A DNA stretch of 64,000 bases, taken from Herbaspirillum sp. LeCh32-8. Its GTDB lineage: Bacteria > Pseudomonadota > Gammaproteobacteria > Burkholderiales > Burkholderiaceae_D. Position 1 is the first letter of the stretch, and each line of letters begins with the position of its first letter. Location of the stretch: the NCBI RefSeq assembly GCF_017814915.1, contig NZ_JAGIPZ010000006.1:62001-126000 (forward strand), in the 5' to 3' direction. Below, one piece after another: positions 17,060 to 26,075 of this stretch. The notes under the pieces were generated by a model. The model made no database searches, had not been told where the DNA came from, and saw only the letters and a list, made by a program, of their open reading frames with translations. Made by a program: the position numbers and the translations under genes.

Positions 17060-18872
17060 GGCGCAAGCCGGCGCCATCGACCAGACCGTGCAAGACGAAT
17101 TGCAGCGCCTGGCGGCGCTGCATTCGCTGCATCTGCTCGACACCGGCGCCTCGGAAGACCTGGATAACATTACGCGCCTGTGCGGCGGTATCTTCGACGT
17201 CAGCGGCGCTTATGTGTCGCTGATCGACGCCGACCGCCAGTGGCTCAAATCGCAGCACGGCCCCAACATGTGCGCGCCCACGCGCGAGCAGTCGTTCTGC
17301 CATTACACGGTCGCCCGGCGCGCGGTGATGGTGGTAGAAGATGCGGCCGCCGATCCGCGCTTCGCCGCCAACCCGATGGTGACCGGTGCGCCGTACATCC
17401 GCTTCTATGCCGGCGCGCCGCTGCTCACGCCGGACGGGCACGCCATCGGCGCACTGTGCATTACCGCTACGCAGCCGCGCAGTTTCGCCCCGGCACAGCG
17501 CAAGCAGTTGCAGCAGCTGGCCGCGCTGGCGATGTCGCAGATGCTGCTGCGGCGCGCGGTGGGGCGCGTGGATGTGCTGACCGGGATGCCCAACAAATAT
17601 CAATTGCAGGAAGATCTGGAAGCCCTGGCGCGCCCGCGTGCGGACGGAGAGGAGGCATCCGACGAGGCGCGCACGCTGGCCTACATCGACATGCCGGACG
17701 CCCACACCGCCTTCGAGATCGCCAGCGTGCTGGGCACGCGCGTGTACGACGACCTGGTGCGCAATGTCGGCGCTCGGCTGCAGCAGATGAGCGCCGGTAG
17801 CGCCGATGTCTATCACGTCACCGATGCGCGCTTTGCGCTGCTCTCGCATGCGGGGCAAGAGGCTGACTTCGCCCAGACGCTGCGCGCCATGACGCCGGCA
17901 CTGGAGCAACCGGTGCACAGCATGACGCTGCCGCTGAACCTGCCCAGCTATGGCGGCATCGTGCGCGTGGCGCCGCAACGAGAGGCCTTGCTGGATGCGC
18001 CGCGCAAGGCGGTGGCGGCGCTGCATGAGGCCTTCACGCACCAGCGCCGCTGGGCCGACTACGACGCCGAAGCCGACGTGCGTCATCAACGCAGCTTCCG
18101 CCTGTTGAACGACATCCCGGATGCAATCGGCGCCGGCCAGGGGTTCCAGCTGGCCTACCAGCCCAAGCTCGATCTCAAGCGCGGCGCCTACCACGGCGGC
18201 GAAGCACTGCTGCGCTGGCAACACCGCGAGCTGGGCGCCATCTCGCCGGCCGAATTCATCCCGCTGGTGGAACGCACCGCGCTGATCCGCCCGGTGTCGG
18301 ACTGGGTGATCACCGCGGCCTTGAAGCAGATGGCCGCATGGCGCAAGGAAGGCATGCATCTGAAGCTGGCCATCAACCTGTCAGCGCCCAACTTCGATGA
18401 AGGCGACATCGTGCAGCGCCTGGAGCACGCCTGCCGCGAGGCCGACATCGATCCCGCCATGGTGGAGATCGAGTGCACCGAGGGCTTGTGGATGCAGAGC
18501 CCGTCCGTGCTGAAGATGCTGCACGCGATCCGCGCGCTGGGTATGGGCCTGGCGCTGGACGACTTCGGCACCGGTTACAGCAACTTCGCGTATTTGCAGC
18601 AGGTGCCGGCGTCGGTCGTGAAGATCGACCAGTCGCTGATCCGCAACCTCGACGCCAGCGCGCGCGACCGCCGCATCGTGCAATCGCTGATCGCGCTGGC
18701 CAAGGAGCTGGATTACCGCATAGTGGCCGAAGGGGTGGAAACCGCACAGACGCTGCAGCTGATCCGCGACTGGGGCGTCGACGAAGCGCAGGGCTATTAC
18801 CTGGCGCGTCCGCTGGCGCCGGACGCCTTTGCCAGCCACGTGCGCAGCGCGGCAACCACGATACTGCAGTAA
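17052..18872 (+). CDS. GAF - degenerate GGDEF - EAL cyclic-di-GMP phosphodiesterase
   Basis: A 606-residue soluble protein. A GAF sensor domain (about 25-165) is followed by a region of GGDEF-like length (about 170-345) whose active site is lost ([13 protein letters not shown] at 253-265 where RLGGDEF is expected), then an intact EAL domain: [10 protein letters not shown] (EAL 384-386), [13 protein letters not shown] (503-510), VVKIDQS, AEGVE and [11 protein letters not shown]. It should therefore hydrolyse c-di-GMP and not make it; the dead GGDEF may bind GTP or only be structural. Its eight-base overlap with the chemoreceptor gene implies a common transcript and perhaps a joint role in motility. 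Confidence 0.94.
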   Translation: MAEAQAGAIDQTVQDELQRLAALHSLHLLDTGASEDLDNITRLCGGIFDVSGAYVSLIDADRQWLKSQHGPNMCAPTREQSFCHYTVARRAVMVVEDAAADPRFAANPMVTGAPYIRFYAGAPLLTPDGHAIGALCITATQPRSFAPAQRKQLQQLAALAMSQMLLRRAVGRVDVLTGMPNKYQLQEDLEALARPRADGEEASDEARTLAYIDMPDAHTAFEIASVLGTRVYDDLVRNVGARLQQMSAGSADVYHVTDARFALLSHAGQEADFAQTLRAMTPALEQPVHSMTLPLNLPSYGGIVRVAPQREALLDAPRKAVAALHEAFTHQRRWADYDAEADVRHQRSFRLLNDIPDAIGAGQGFQLAYQPKLDLKRGAYHGGEALLRWQHRELGAISPAEFIPLVERTALIRPVSDWVITAALKQMAAWRKEGMHLKLAINLSAPNFDEGDIVQRLEHACREADIDPAMVEIECTEGLWMQSPSVLKMLHAIRALGMGLALDDFGTGYSNFAYLQQVPASVVKIDQSLIRNLDASARDRRIVQSLIALAKELDYRIVAEGVETAQTLQLIRDWGVDEAQGYYLARPLAPDAFASHVRSAATTILQ

Positions 18873-18878
18873 CGCGGA

Positions 18879-19583
18879 TCAGAAGCCGATGCGCAGCTCG
18901 GCGAACAGGTTCTGCTCATTGAGGCGACCGCGATGTTGCTCGTCACGCCGGCCGACGACGTTCGAGAAAAGGTTGGAGCCCGTCTGGTATTTACCCAGGT
19001 CGACGTAGCGGTAGCCGGCGCCCAATGTGTAGGTTTGATTCAGGCGCCAGTCCATGCCCAGGGTCGCGCTCCACGCCAGGTTGTTGCTGGTGCTTTGCGC
19101 GAAGCGGCGCGCCGTCGTGCCCTGATAGCCATTGGCGGAGATACGCGATAAACCCAGGCCCAGGCCGGCGTACAGGCTGAAGAACTGATTCAGTGGAAAG
19201 TCCTTGTAGGCGTTGAGCATCAGGCGTTGCGCGCGGGTTTCGACCACGTTGCGGCTGGGGTTGATGGAGCCATTGTTGGGATTGACGAAGCGCCACTGCG
19301 TATCGAAGGTCGAGCTGGTCGGCAGCGCGTATTCAGCCTCGAGCCGCCAGTCGCCGGGCAGATGGCGGCCTACCGCGAGGCTGCCGGCGAGCTTGTCGGT
19401 TGCGGAAGGATCGCGGGTAATGTTGAGCGCGCGCGGGCTGTAAGCCTGCTGGCCGGCGACTTCCTGATGCGCATTCTGCAAGCGCACGGATGCGTAGAAG
19501 TCCTTGTTCGCGTCCGCCGCCTGTACCGCACCGGCGAAACCGGCGACCAATACCGCAGCAGCGGTGAATCCATACTTGTTCAT
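18879..19583 (-). CDS. Outer-membrane beta-barrel protein, opacity/OmpW-like porin
   Basis: A 234-residue protein with a signal peptide (MNKYGFTAAAVLVAGFAGAVQAA) and alternating amphipathic strands (DWRLEAEYALPTS, FSLYAGLGLGLSRI, TLGAGYRYVDLGKYQTG). It ends in the barrel-assembly signature LFAELRIGF with terminal Phe. It looks like an eight-stranded surface-antigen-type barrel. No partner genes are nearby; its stop lies six bases from the stop of the convergent GAF-EAL gene. The exact family (OmpW, OmpA-like transmembrane or opacity) cannot be settled by eye. Confidence 0.8.
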   Translation of the reverse strand: MNKYGFTAAAVLVAGFAGAVQAADANKDFYASVRLQNAHQEVAGQQAYSPRALNITRDPSATDKLAGSLAVGRHLPGDWRLEAEYALPTSSTFDTQWRFVNPNNGSINPSRNVVETRAQRLMLNAYKDFPLNQFFSLYAGLGLGLSRISANGYQGTTARRFAQSTSNNLAWSATLGMDWRLNQTYTLGAGYRYVDLGKYQTGSNLFSNVVGRRDEQHRGRLNEQNLFAELRIGF

Positions 19584-19793
19584 TGTTTTGCCTTTCTGTG
19601 TCGTGGTGTCGAAAGGCGGGATTATTCAAGACGGCTTTTTGAAAGAATATGGCAGGCAAGCAAGTCCTTCAAATAAACCAATAAACTTCGAATGAACACG
19701 ATGTTCATTTGAAATAGATTTCGCTATTCGTGTCATCGGCGCCACGGCGCCCCTCCTTTGCATGCAGGCCAATTGCTCAGGATCCGACCGGGC

Positions 19794-20504
19794 TCAGCCG
19801 ACAATCTCCTCACTCAGCACGGCCATGAACTGCTCCATCGCCGATTGCCTGCGCGCGGCCATGGCGGCGCCGGCCACGGTCTGGAAACCGGATGCCAATC
19901 GCAGCAATTTCGCCGGGAAATGATCAAGCGCGTAACGCTTGTCATCCAGCGCGCGATCCTGCGCCAGGGGATCGGCGGCGTCGTACAAACCCGAGCCCAT
20001 GCGTCCGGCCACGTAGAAGCAACGCGCCACGCCGATGGCGCCGATCGCATCCAGGCGGTCGGCGTCCTGGATGATCTTCGCCTCCAGCGACAAGGGTGCG
20101 ATGCCGGCGGAAAAGCTGTGCGCCTCCACCGCGTGCGCCACGCGCGCGCACTCGTCATCGCTCCAGCCCTGCGCCTGCAGAATCTGCTGCGTCCGCTGCG
20201 CCGACAGTCGCGAGGCCTGGCTGCGCAGCGGCGAATTCTTTTCCACCCGCACGCAGTCGTGCAGCAGCACCGCCGCCAGCAGGACGCGCAGGTCGCCGCC
20301 CTCCTGCGCATGGATGCGGCGCGCGTTGTTCCACACGCGCACCAGATGGCTCAGGTCATGCGAGCCGTCGCCGGCGTCGTCAACCACATGCGGCAACAAG
20401 GTCCCGGCCAGCGACGCAAAAGGCGCGAAGGCAGCGGCAATACGGTTCAGTTCCGAGTGAGCGGACGCGGTGGAAATCTCGGAAGCATTCATGGATGACA
20501 ACAT
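19794..20504 (-). CDS. HD-domain phosphohydrolase (YedJ-like)
   Basis: A protein of about 236 residues from the ATG at 20504; a TTG at 20516 and an ATG at 20492 are alternatives and none has a good ribosome binding site. The metal site pattern of the HD superfamily is complete: HDLSHLVRVWNNA, LLAAVLLHDCVRVEK and an Asp in IIQDADRLDAIGAIGVAR. This matches the YedJ/YpgQ type of small soluble HD hydrolases, some of which act on nucleotides. The natural substrate is not known. Confidence 0.85.
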   Translation of the reverse strand: MLSSMNASEISTASAHSELNRIAAAFAPFASLAGTLLPHVVDDAGDGSHDLSHLVRVWNNARRIHAQEGGDLRVLLAAVLLHDCVRVEKNSPLRSQASRLSAQRTQQILQAQGWSDDECARVAHAVEAHSFSAGIAPLSLEAKIIQDADRLDAIGAIGVARCFYVAGRMGSGLYDAADPLAQDRALDDKRYALDHFPAKLLRLASGFQTVAGAAMAARRQSAMEQFMAVLSEEIVG

Positions 20505-21008
20505 GTGTCGCAGCAAGAGTAAAAGGCGGACCGGCAGTATGCCTGATCGCGCCGGCGCGGATTGGATACGATCGCCCCGACGATGCTGACAATGCCCCGC
20601 GCAGGCGCGTCAGGAAAGGCTTGCAGGCCGACCGTTCGGATTTGCCGACAAGTGTTTTTCGGCAAGGCGCCGCGCGCAGCTGCGCCCGATGTGAGATCAT
20701 TCGGCTTCACCTTCTCTGGCGCGAATCCTCAGACCAACAACCCCGGCCTGTGACGCGCAAAGAGCTTTGCTCGCAGCCGGCCCGGCCCACCCACAACGAT
20801 AGCGGCAACGCAGCCGCACCTGCGGGCCGCTGCAACACCGAGTCGCACAGCGACTCCTGATTCGCGCACCGGTCATCCCTGCCGGCCTGTTTTCTCCGGC
20901 GCGCACGATAGAAATTAACGCCTCGACGCGGCCCGACCGCCGAGCGCCCGCGCATCCAGCGCGGCCGCATCGGCGTCGCCGTCGCCGACGGGTTCTTGTG
21001 GAGCTTGC
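20505..21008. other. 504-base intergenic region upstream of the MsbA-like exporter gene
   Basis: A GC-rich spacer between two divergent genes. No convincing coding frame, terminator or repeat is seen. A GGAG at about 20999 gives the ribosome binding site of the gene starting at 21009. Confidence 0.5.
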
Positions 21009-22868
21009 ATGTTCAGCTGGTTCGAAAAACTGGTTCACCCTTATCCCGATTCCCATCCGTTGCCGCCGCCGCGCGGCTTCATGCGCTTCATCTGGTTCTG
21101 TACCCGGGGCGTGCGCCCCTATATCGCCGCCATGACCTTGATGACCGCCATCATCGGCGTATTCGAGGCGCTGCTGTTCGCCATGATGGGCCGCATCGTG
21201 GACTGGCTCTCCAAGGTCGCGCCCTCACAATTGTGGGCGCAGGAAAAGCACACGCTGCTGTGGCTGGTGGCCGTGCTGGCGGCCAGCCCGCTGCTGATTG
21301 CGCTGCAGACGATGTACAAGCACCAGACCCTGGCCGGCAACTTCCCCATGCTGCTGCGCTGGAATTTCCACCGCCTGATGCTCAGCCAGAGCATGAGCTT
21401 CTACCAGAACGAGTTCGCCGGACGCGTCGCCACCAAGGTGATGCAGACCGCGCTGGCGGTGCGCGACTTCTGCATGATCGTGGGCGACATCCTGGTATTC
21501 ATCGGCATCTATTTCGTCACGCTGATCGGCGTGGTGGGTGGCTTCGACGTGCTGATGCTGGTGCCCTTCTTCGTCTGGCTGGGCGCCTTCGCGGTGGCCA
21601 TGCGCTACTTTGTGCCGCGCCTGTCCAAGGTGGCGCGCAGCCAGGCGGACGCGCGCTCGCTGATGACCGGCCGCATCACCGACGCATACACCAACATCGC
21701 CACGGTAAAACTGTTCTCGCATGCCGGCCGCGAGGCCGATTACGCGCGCAGCGCCATGCGCGAATTCCTGGTGACGGTGAATAGCCAGATGCGTCTGGTC
21801 TCGGGCTTCGAGATCGTCAACCATGCGCTGAACATGATCCTGATCATCGGCACCACCGGCGTGTCGCTGTATCTGTGGACCGAGGGCCGCGTGGGCGTCG
21901 GCGCGGTTGCCGCCGGCACCGCCATGGCGCTGCGCCTGAACGGCATCGCGCACTGGGTGATGTGGGAGATGTCGGCGCTGTTCGAGCACGTCGGCACGGT
22001 GCAGGACGGCATCAACACGCTGGCGCGCGCGCACGACGTGAAGGACCTGCCGGACGCCAAGCCACTGCGCGTGCAGCAGGGCGAACTGCGCTTCGAAGGC
22101 GTGTCCTTCAGCTACGGCGGCGCCGCGCCGCGCCCGGTGGTGGACAAGCTGGACCTTGTGATCCGCCCGGGTGAAAAGATCGGCCTGGTGGGTCGCTCCG
22201 GCGCCGGCAAGTCGACCATCGTCAACCTGCTGCTGCGCTTCTACGACATCGAGGGCGGACGCATCATGATCGACGGCCAGGACATCGCCCACGTGACCCA
22301 GGACAGCCTGCGCGCGCAAATCGGCATGGTCACGCAGGACACCTCGCTGCTGCATCGCTCGGTGCGCGACAACATCCTCTACGGCCGTCCCGATGCCGGC
22401 GACATCGACATGATCCACGCCGCCGACCGGGCCGAGGCGCACGACTTCATCGGCACGCTGGCCGACGCCAAGGGCCGCACCGGCTACGACGCCCACGTGG
22501 GCGAGCGCGGCGTGAAGCTTTCCGGCGGCCAGCGCCAGCGCATCGCGATCGCGCGCGTGATGTTGAAGGACGCGCCCATCCTGCTGCTGGACGAAGCCAC
22601 CAGCGCGCTGGATTCGGAAGTGGAAGCGGCGATCCAGACCAGCCTGTACAAGCTGATGGAAGGCAAGACCGTGGTCGCCATTGCGCACCGCCTGTCGACC
22701 ATCGCGGCGATGGATCGCCTGATCGTGTTGGACCAGGGCCGCATCGTCGAGCAGGGTTCGCACAGCGAGCTGCTGGCCGCCAACGGCCTGTACGCGCGCC
22801 TGTGGGCGCACCAGAGCGGCGGCTTCCTGGGCGAAGAAGAGGATGAGCCGGCTGCGGCCGTCGCTTGA
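21009..22868 (+). CDS. ABC exporter, MsbA/multidrug type (fused permease-ATPase)
   Basis: A 619-residue half-transporter. A type-1 exporter membrane domain with six helices (about 35-335) precedes an ATPase with Walker A GRSGAGKS (395-402), Q-loop MVTQDTSLLH, signature VKLSGGQRQRIAIAR, Walker B ILLLDEATSALD and H-loop IAHRLSTI, all intact. It probably works as a homodimer in the inner membrane. Similar proteins export drugs or lipids; substrate not predictable. The gene is single, with a strong terminator 25-56 bases after the stop. Confidence 0.93.
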   Translation: MFSWFEKLVHPYPDSHPLPPPRGFMRFIWFCTRGVRPYIAAMTLMTAIIGVFEALLFAMMGRIVDWLSKVAPSQLWAQEKHTLLWLVAVLAASPLLIALQTMYKHQTLAGNFPMLLRWNFHRLMLSQSMSFYQNEFAGRVATKVMQTALAVRDFCMIVGDILVFIGIYFVTLIGVVGGFDVLMLVPFFVWLGAFAVAMRYFVPRLSKVARSQADARSLMTGRITDAYTNIATVKLFSHAGREADYARSAMREFLVTVNSQMRLVSGFEIVNHALNMILIIGTTGVSLYLWTEGRVGVGAVAAGTAMALRLNGIAHWVMWEMSALFEHVGTVQDGINTLARAHDVKDLPDAKPLRVQQGELRFEGVSFSYGGAAPRPVVDKLDLVIRPGEKIGLVGRSGAGKSTIVNLLLRFYDIEGGRIMIDGQDIAHVTQDSLRAQIGMVTQDTSLLHRSVRDNILYGRPDAGDIDMIHAADRAEAHDFIGTLADAKGRTGYDAHVGERGVKLSGGQRQRIAIARVMLKDAPILLLDEATSALDSEVEAAIQTSLYKLMEGKTVVAIAHRLSTIAAMDRLIVLDQGRIVEQGSHSELLAANGLYARLWAHQSGGFLGEEEDEPAAAVA

Positions 22869-22892
22869 TGTGATGTGAAGCGTTGTGAACGG

Positions 22893-22924
22893 AAAAGCCC
22901 TGTCAGCGATGACGGGGCTTTTTT
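22893..22924 (+). terminator. Terminator after the ABC exporter gene
   Basis: AGCCCTGTCA and TGACGGGGCT (22896-22919) form a stem with a GCGA loop, followed by TTTTTT. A paired-palindrome repeat follows directly. Confidence 0.85.
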
Positions 22925-22943
22925 CATGGCTGGTGAGGCGCGA

Positions 22944-23066
22944 CAAACGACACTGGGTCCCGGCCTTCGCCGGGACGACAGGGCATGGAGACTTGAACCG
23001 GCGAAGGTGCTGACATCTCTCCCCGTGTCGTTCCGGCGAAGGCCGGAACCCAGCGTCGTTCAACGA
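22944..23066. repeat. Paired palindrome repeat (BIME-like), copy A
   Basis: Two head-to-head hairpins: GTCCCGGC-CTTC-GCCGGGAC at 22957-22976 and GTTCCGGC-GAAG-GCCGGAAC at 23030-23049, framed by ACGACACTGGG on the left and CCCAGCGTCGTT on the right. The same frame recurs at 29779-29894 and 34174-34291. It lies between the convergent ABC exporter and M24 peptidase genes. Confidence 0.85.
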
Positions 23067-23089
23067 ATGCAAACCGGCTCCTGCGCCAC

Positions 23090-23794
23090 TCAGGCAAAGA
23101 ACGCATCCTCCAGCAACATATCCTCGAAGAACGCCCCGAACGGCTCCGACGGATGGCGCAGATGGATCTCCAGGATCCAGCGCACCGGCAGCGGCGCACC
23201 GTCAAACTCGGCCAGCGAACCGGTATGGATGGCGGCATGCGGGAAGTCCGACACGCGATGTCCCGGCAGGTCGAAATTGAGCACCCAGCCGCGCGCCAGC
23301 GCCCACTGGCGACCGTGTTCGTAGAGCTGGCGGCCGGTCAGCCTTTCACGCAGCCACAGGCCGCGCAATTCGTGAAACAGCGCCTCGGCATCGGCCGCGC
23401 AGCGTTCATAGGCGTCATGCTTGCCGACCACGAAGGAGGCGCCCCCGTCGCCTTCGAAGGCGTCCATGCGCGGCGCGATGTCGATGAAGAAGATATCGTT
23501 CTCGCCCAGCACGATGCCGGGCTCGGAAGCCAGGCGCATGGGCTTGGTGGTGTTGCCGCCGAAACGCACCCGGGTCGGGTGCCAGGACAACGCCAGGCCG
23601 GCCTCGCGCAGCACGCCCTTGGCCATCTCCACCGCGTCTTCCTCGACCATGCCCGGACGCACCTGCGCGGCGATCTGCGAGATCGCGCGGCGGGTGGAGT
23701 GGCGGGCGGCAAGCATGCCGTCCACCGAGAAGGCGGGGCCGACGCGTTCGGCCTGTTCCAATGTGGATGAATCGGTAGATGCTGCTTGCTGCAT
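23090..23794 (-). CDS. M24-family metallopeptidase-like protein (aminopeptidase P / methionine aminopeptidase fold)
   Basis: A 234-residue single-domain pita-bread protein without the N-terminal creatinase domain. Candidate metal ligands are the two Asp in FFIDIAPRMDAFEGDGG, the His in FDLPGHRVSD, the Glu in WILEIHL and the Glu in FFEDMLLED. The arrangement suggests a functional dinuclear site. Substrate preference is unknown: it is too divergent to be called methionine aminopeptidase. It is convergent with the ABC exporter gene and divergent from the DJ-1/AraC regulator gene. Confidence 0.78.
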   Translation of the reverse strand: MQQAASTDSSTLEQAERVGPAFSVDGMLAARHSTRRAISQIAAQVRPGMVEEDAVEMAKGVLREAGLALSWHPTRVRFGGNTTKPMRLASEPGIVLGENDIFFIDIAPRMDAFEGDGGASFVVGKHDAYERCAADAEALFHELRGLWLRERLTGRQLYEHGRQWALARGWVLNFDLPGHRVSDFPHAAIHTGSLAEFDGAPLPVRWILEIHLRHPSEPFGAFFEDMLLEDAFFA

Positions 23795-23970
23795 GACTGG
23801 CTCCTGTAGCGGTTGCTGGTGCTGCCATTATCGGGAGCGCCCCGCCGCGCGGCCACCGCCGCATGGAGGCGAATACGGACAGGCTGGCGGCAAATCCTGC
23901 CGGCCGCGGCACGCGCGCGCGGCAGGCGTATGATCGGGCTCATCGCCAACCTTCCCTGCCCGAGCACACT

Positions 23971-24951
23971 ATGCCTTCGGTCTACCTGCTGGCCTTTCCC
24001 GGCGTGCAATCGCTGGACGTGTCCGGCCCGCTCGACGTGTTCGCCGAAGCCAACCGCTTCCTGCTGCCGCAGGCGCATTATCGGCTGCAGGTGATCGGCG
24101 CCGGGCCGGAACCCGGCGCATCAATTGCTTGCTCCAACGGCATGCTGCTGGGCGCGCACCGGCATTTCAGCCAGACCGACGAGACTGCCGACCTGCTGCT
24201 CGTCGCGGGCGGTCCGGTGCTGGTGAAGCAGGCGCCCGACGCTGCGCTCAACGCCTGGCTGCAGCGCCAGGCGCAGGCGACGCCGTGTTACGGCTCGATC
24301 TGCAACGGCGCCTTCCTGCTGGCGCGCGCGGGCCTGCTCGACGGCAAGCGCGCCACCACGCACTGGGATGACGCGGCCGCGCTTGCCCGCCAGTTTCCGC
24401 AGATCCGCCTGGAACCCGACCGCATCTGGCTGCGTGACGGCCGGCTGGTGACCTCGGCCGGCGTCACCGCCGGCATCGACCTGTCGCTGGCATTGCTGGC
24501 CGAGGAAGCCGGCGCCGAGGTGGCGCTGAACGTGGCCAAGCGCCTGGTGGTGTTCATGCAGCGCAGCGGCGGCCAGTCGCAGTTCAGCCCCTACCTCACG
24601 CCGTATGCGGAAGAGGGATCGCTGGTGGGCCGCGTGCAGCAATACGTGCTGGCCCACCTCGACCAGAAATTGACGGTAGAAAAACTGGCCGACCTGGTCG
24701 CCGCCAGCCCACGCAACTTTGCCCGCATGTTCGCGCGCGATGCCCGCATGACGCCGGCTGAATTCATCGAGCGCGCCCGCGTCGATGCGGCGCGCGCCAT
24801 GCTGGAGCGCTCGGCTTTGCCGCTCAAGAGCGTCGCCATCGGTTGCGGCTTTCGCGACGCCGGTCATCTGCGGCGCGTGTTCCAGAAGCGCCTGGGCACC
24901 AGCGCCCAGCAATACCGCGACAGCTTCTCGCCCGCGCCGCCGGCCGCCTGA
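23971..24951 (+). CDS. GlxA-type regulator: DJ-1/PfpI domain fused to AraC helix-turn-helix
   Basis: A 326-residue protein. Residues 1-190 form a DJ-1/PfpI-like domain with the nucleophile-elbow Cys (YGSICNGAFLLARAGLL) and the following TTHWDDAAALARQFP typical of the GlxA group. Residues about 225-320 are an AraC double helix-turn-helix (LTVEKLADLVAASPRNFARMFARDARMTPAEFIERARVDAAR and SVAIGCGFRDAGHLRRVFQKRLGTSAQQYR). Such regulators often control amino-acid or quaternary-amine catabolism. The start at 23971 begins directly at the DJ-1 fold. The following LysR gene begins 44 bases downstream. Confidence 0.92.
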   Translation: MPSVYLLAFPGVQSLDVSGPLDVFAEANRFLLPQAHYRLQVIGAGPEPGASIACSNGMLLGAHRHFSQTDETADLLLVAGGPVLVKQAPDAALNAWLQRQAQATPCYGSICNGAFLLARAGLLDGKRATTHWDDAAALARQFPQIRLEPDRIWLRDGRLVTSAGVTAGIDLSLALLAEEAGAEVALNVAKRLVVFMQRSGGQSQFSPYLTPYAEEGSLVGRVQQYVLAHLDQKLTVEKLADLVAASPRNFARMFARDARMTPAEFIERARVDAARAMLERSALPLKSVAIGCGFRDAGHLRRVFQKRLGTSAQQYRDSFSPAPPAA

Positions 24952-24995
24952 GCCTGTTAAGCTTGCCGCCATCGCCACCCCACGCGCCCACGACG

Positions 24996-25964
24996 ATGCT
25001 CAACAACCTCGCTCGCAAACTCGACCTGATCACGCTGCGCCTGTTCCTCGCCGTGCGCGAGGAAGGCACGCTCACCCGCGCCGCCGCGCGCGAGGCGATT
25101 GCAGTGTCGGCCGCCAGCAAGCGCCTGGTGGAGCTGGAGGACGCCATCGGCATGCCGCTGTTCGTGCGTCATGCGCGCGGCATGGAGTTGACCGCCGCCG
25201 GCGAGACGCTGTTTGCGCACGCGCGACGCATGCTGCTGTCGGTGGATGCCATCGGCCACGAGCTGGCCGAGCATGCGCAAGGCGTGCGCGGTTATGTGCG
25301 GATGGTGGCCAATCTGTCGGGCATCGTGGAGTTCCTGCCGGAAGACCTGATGCTGTTCACGCAGCTGCACGCGCAGGTCAAGATCGACCTGGAGGAGCGT
25401 CCCAGCGGCAGCGTGGTCAAGGGCGTGGCCGACGGCTGGGCCGACCTTGGCATCTGCTCCGGCGAGGCCGACACCGGCGACCTGCACGCCGAGCTGTATC
25501 GCCGCGACCGCGTGGTGCTGGTGATGGGCGCACGCCATCCGCTGGCGCGCAAGGCGCGCGTGCGCTTTGAAGACACCCTCGATTACGACCACGTCGGCCT
25601 GCATGCCGACAGCTCCATCAACCAGCGCACCCACCTCGCCGCGCGCACCGCCGGCAAGCCGCTGAAGATGCGCATCCACGTGCCCGGCTTCGATGCGGTG
25701 TGTCGCATGGCGCAGGCCGGCATGGGGCTGGGGGTGATACCGTCGGGCGTGTTCGAAGCCATCGGTCGCCCGCTGGGACTGGCCGCCGTCGATATCGACG
25801 AGCCCTGGGCCAGCCGCGAGCTGCGCATCGTGGTGCGCAACGCCGATGCGCTGTCGCCGGTGTCGCGCGCGTTGTTCGATTTCCTGCGCGGCGCTGAACA
25901 ACGCGCTGCATCCACCGTTTCATCCACCGCTGCCTCCGCCCGCAAGACGCGCACGCGCAAATAA
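24996..25964 (+). CDS. LysR-family transcriptional regulator
   Basis: A 322-residue protein starting MLNNLARKLDLITLRLF. The HTH reads LRLFLAVREEGTLTRAAAREAIAVSAASKRLVELEDAIG, followed by LFVRHARGMELTAAGETLFAHARR. The effector domain is complete (GWADLGICSGEADTGDL, GMGLGVIPSGVFEAI), and a basic Ser/Ala/Thr-rich tail ends the protein. It is followed on the same strand, 111 bases later, by the CoA-transferase/HMG-CoA lyase/MFS set and is its likely regulator. Confidence 0.9.
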   Translation: MLNNLARKLDLITLRLFLAVREEGTLTRAAAREAIAVSAASKRLVELEDAIGMPLFVRHARGMELTAAGETLFAHARRMLLSVDAIGHELAEHAQGVRGYVRMVANLSGIVEFLPEDLMLFTQLHAQVKIDLEERPSGSVVKGVADGWADLGICSGEADTGDLHAELYRRDRVVLVMGARHPLARKARVRFEDTLDYDHVGLHADSSINQRTHLAARTAGKPLKMRIHVPGFDAVCRMAQAGMGLGVIPSGVFEAIGRPLGLAAVDIDEPWASRELRIVVRNADALSPVSRALFDFLRGAEQRAASTVSSTAASARKTRTRK

Positions 25965-26075
25965 AGGCCGGCGCGGCCGAGCGTTCGCCATCCGCGAACG
26001 CTGCTTGCCCAAATGCGGTTGGACGTTCTCCACCGTCTTTTCCTATCCTGCCGCTACAGGAAGAAGGAGACAAAG

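Noticed and set aside
13229-17170. One giant minus-strand protein joining the YddA-like transporter to a region opposite the chemoreceptor
   Set aside because: The extra 700 N-terminal residues are the antisense shadow of the chemoreceptor gene plus spacer. The transporter starts cleanly at 15010.
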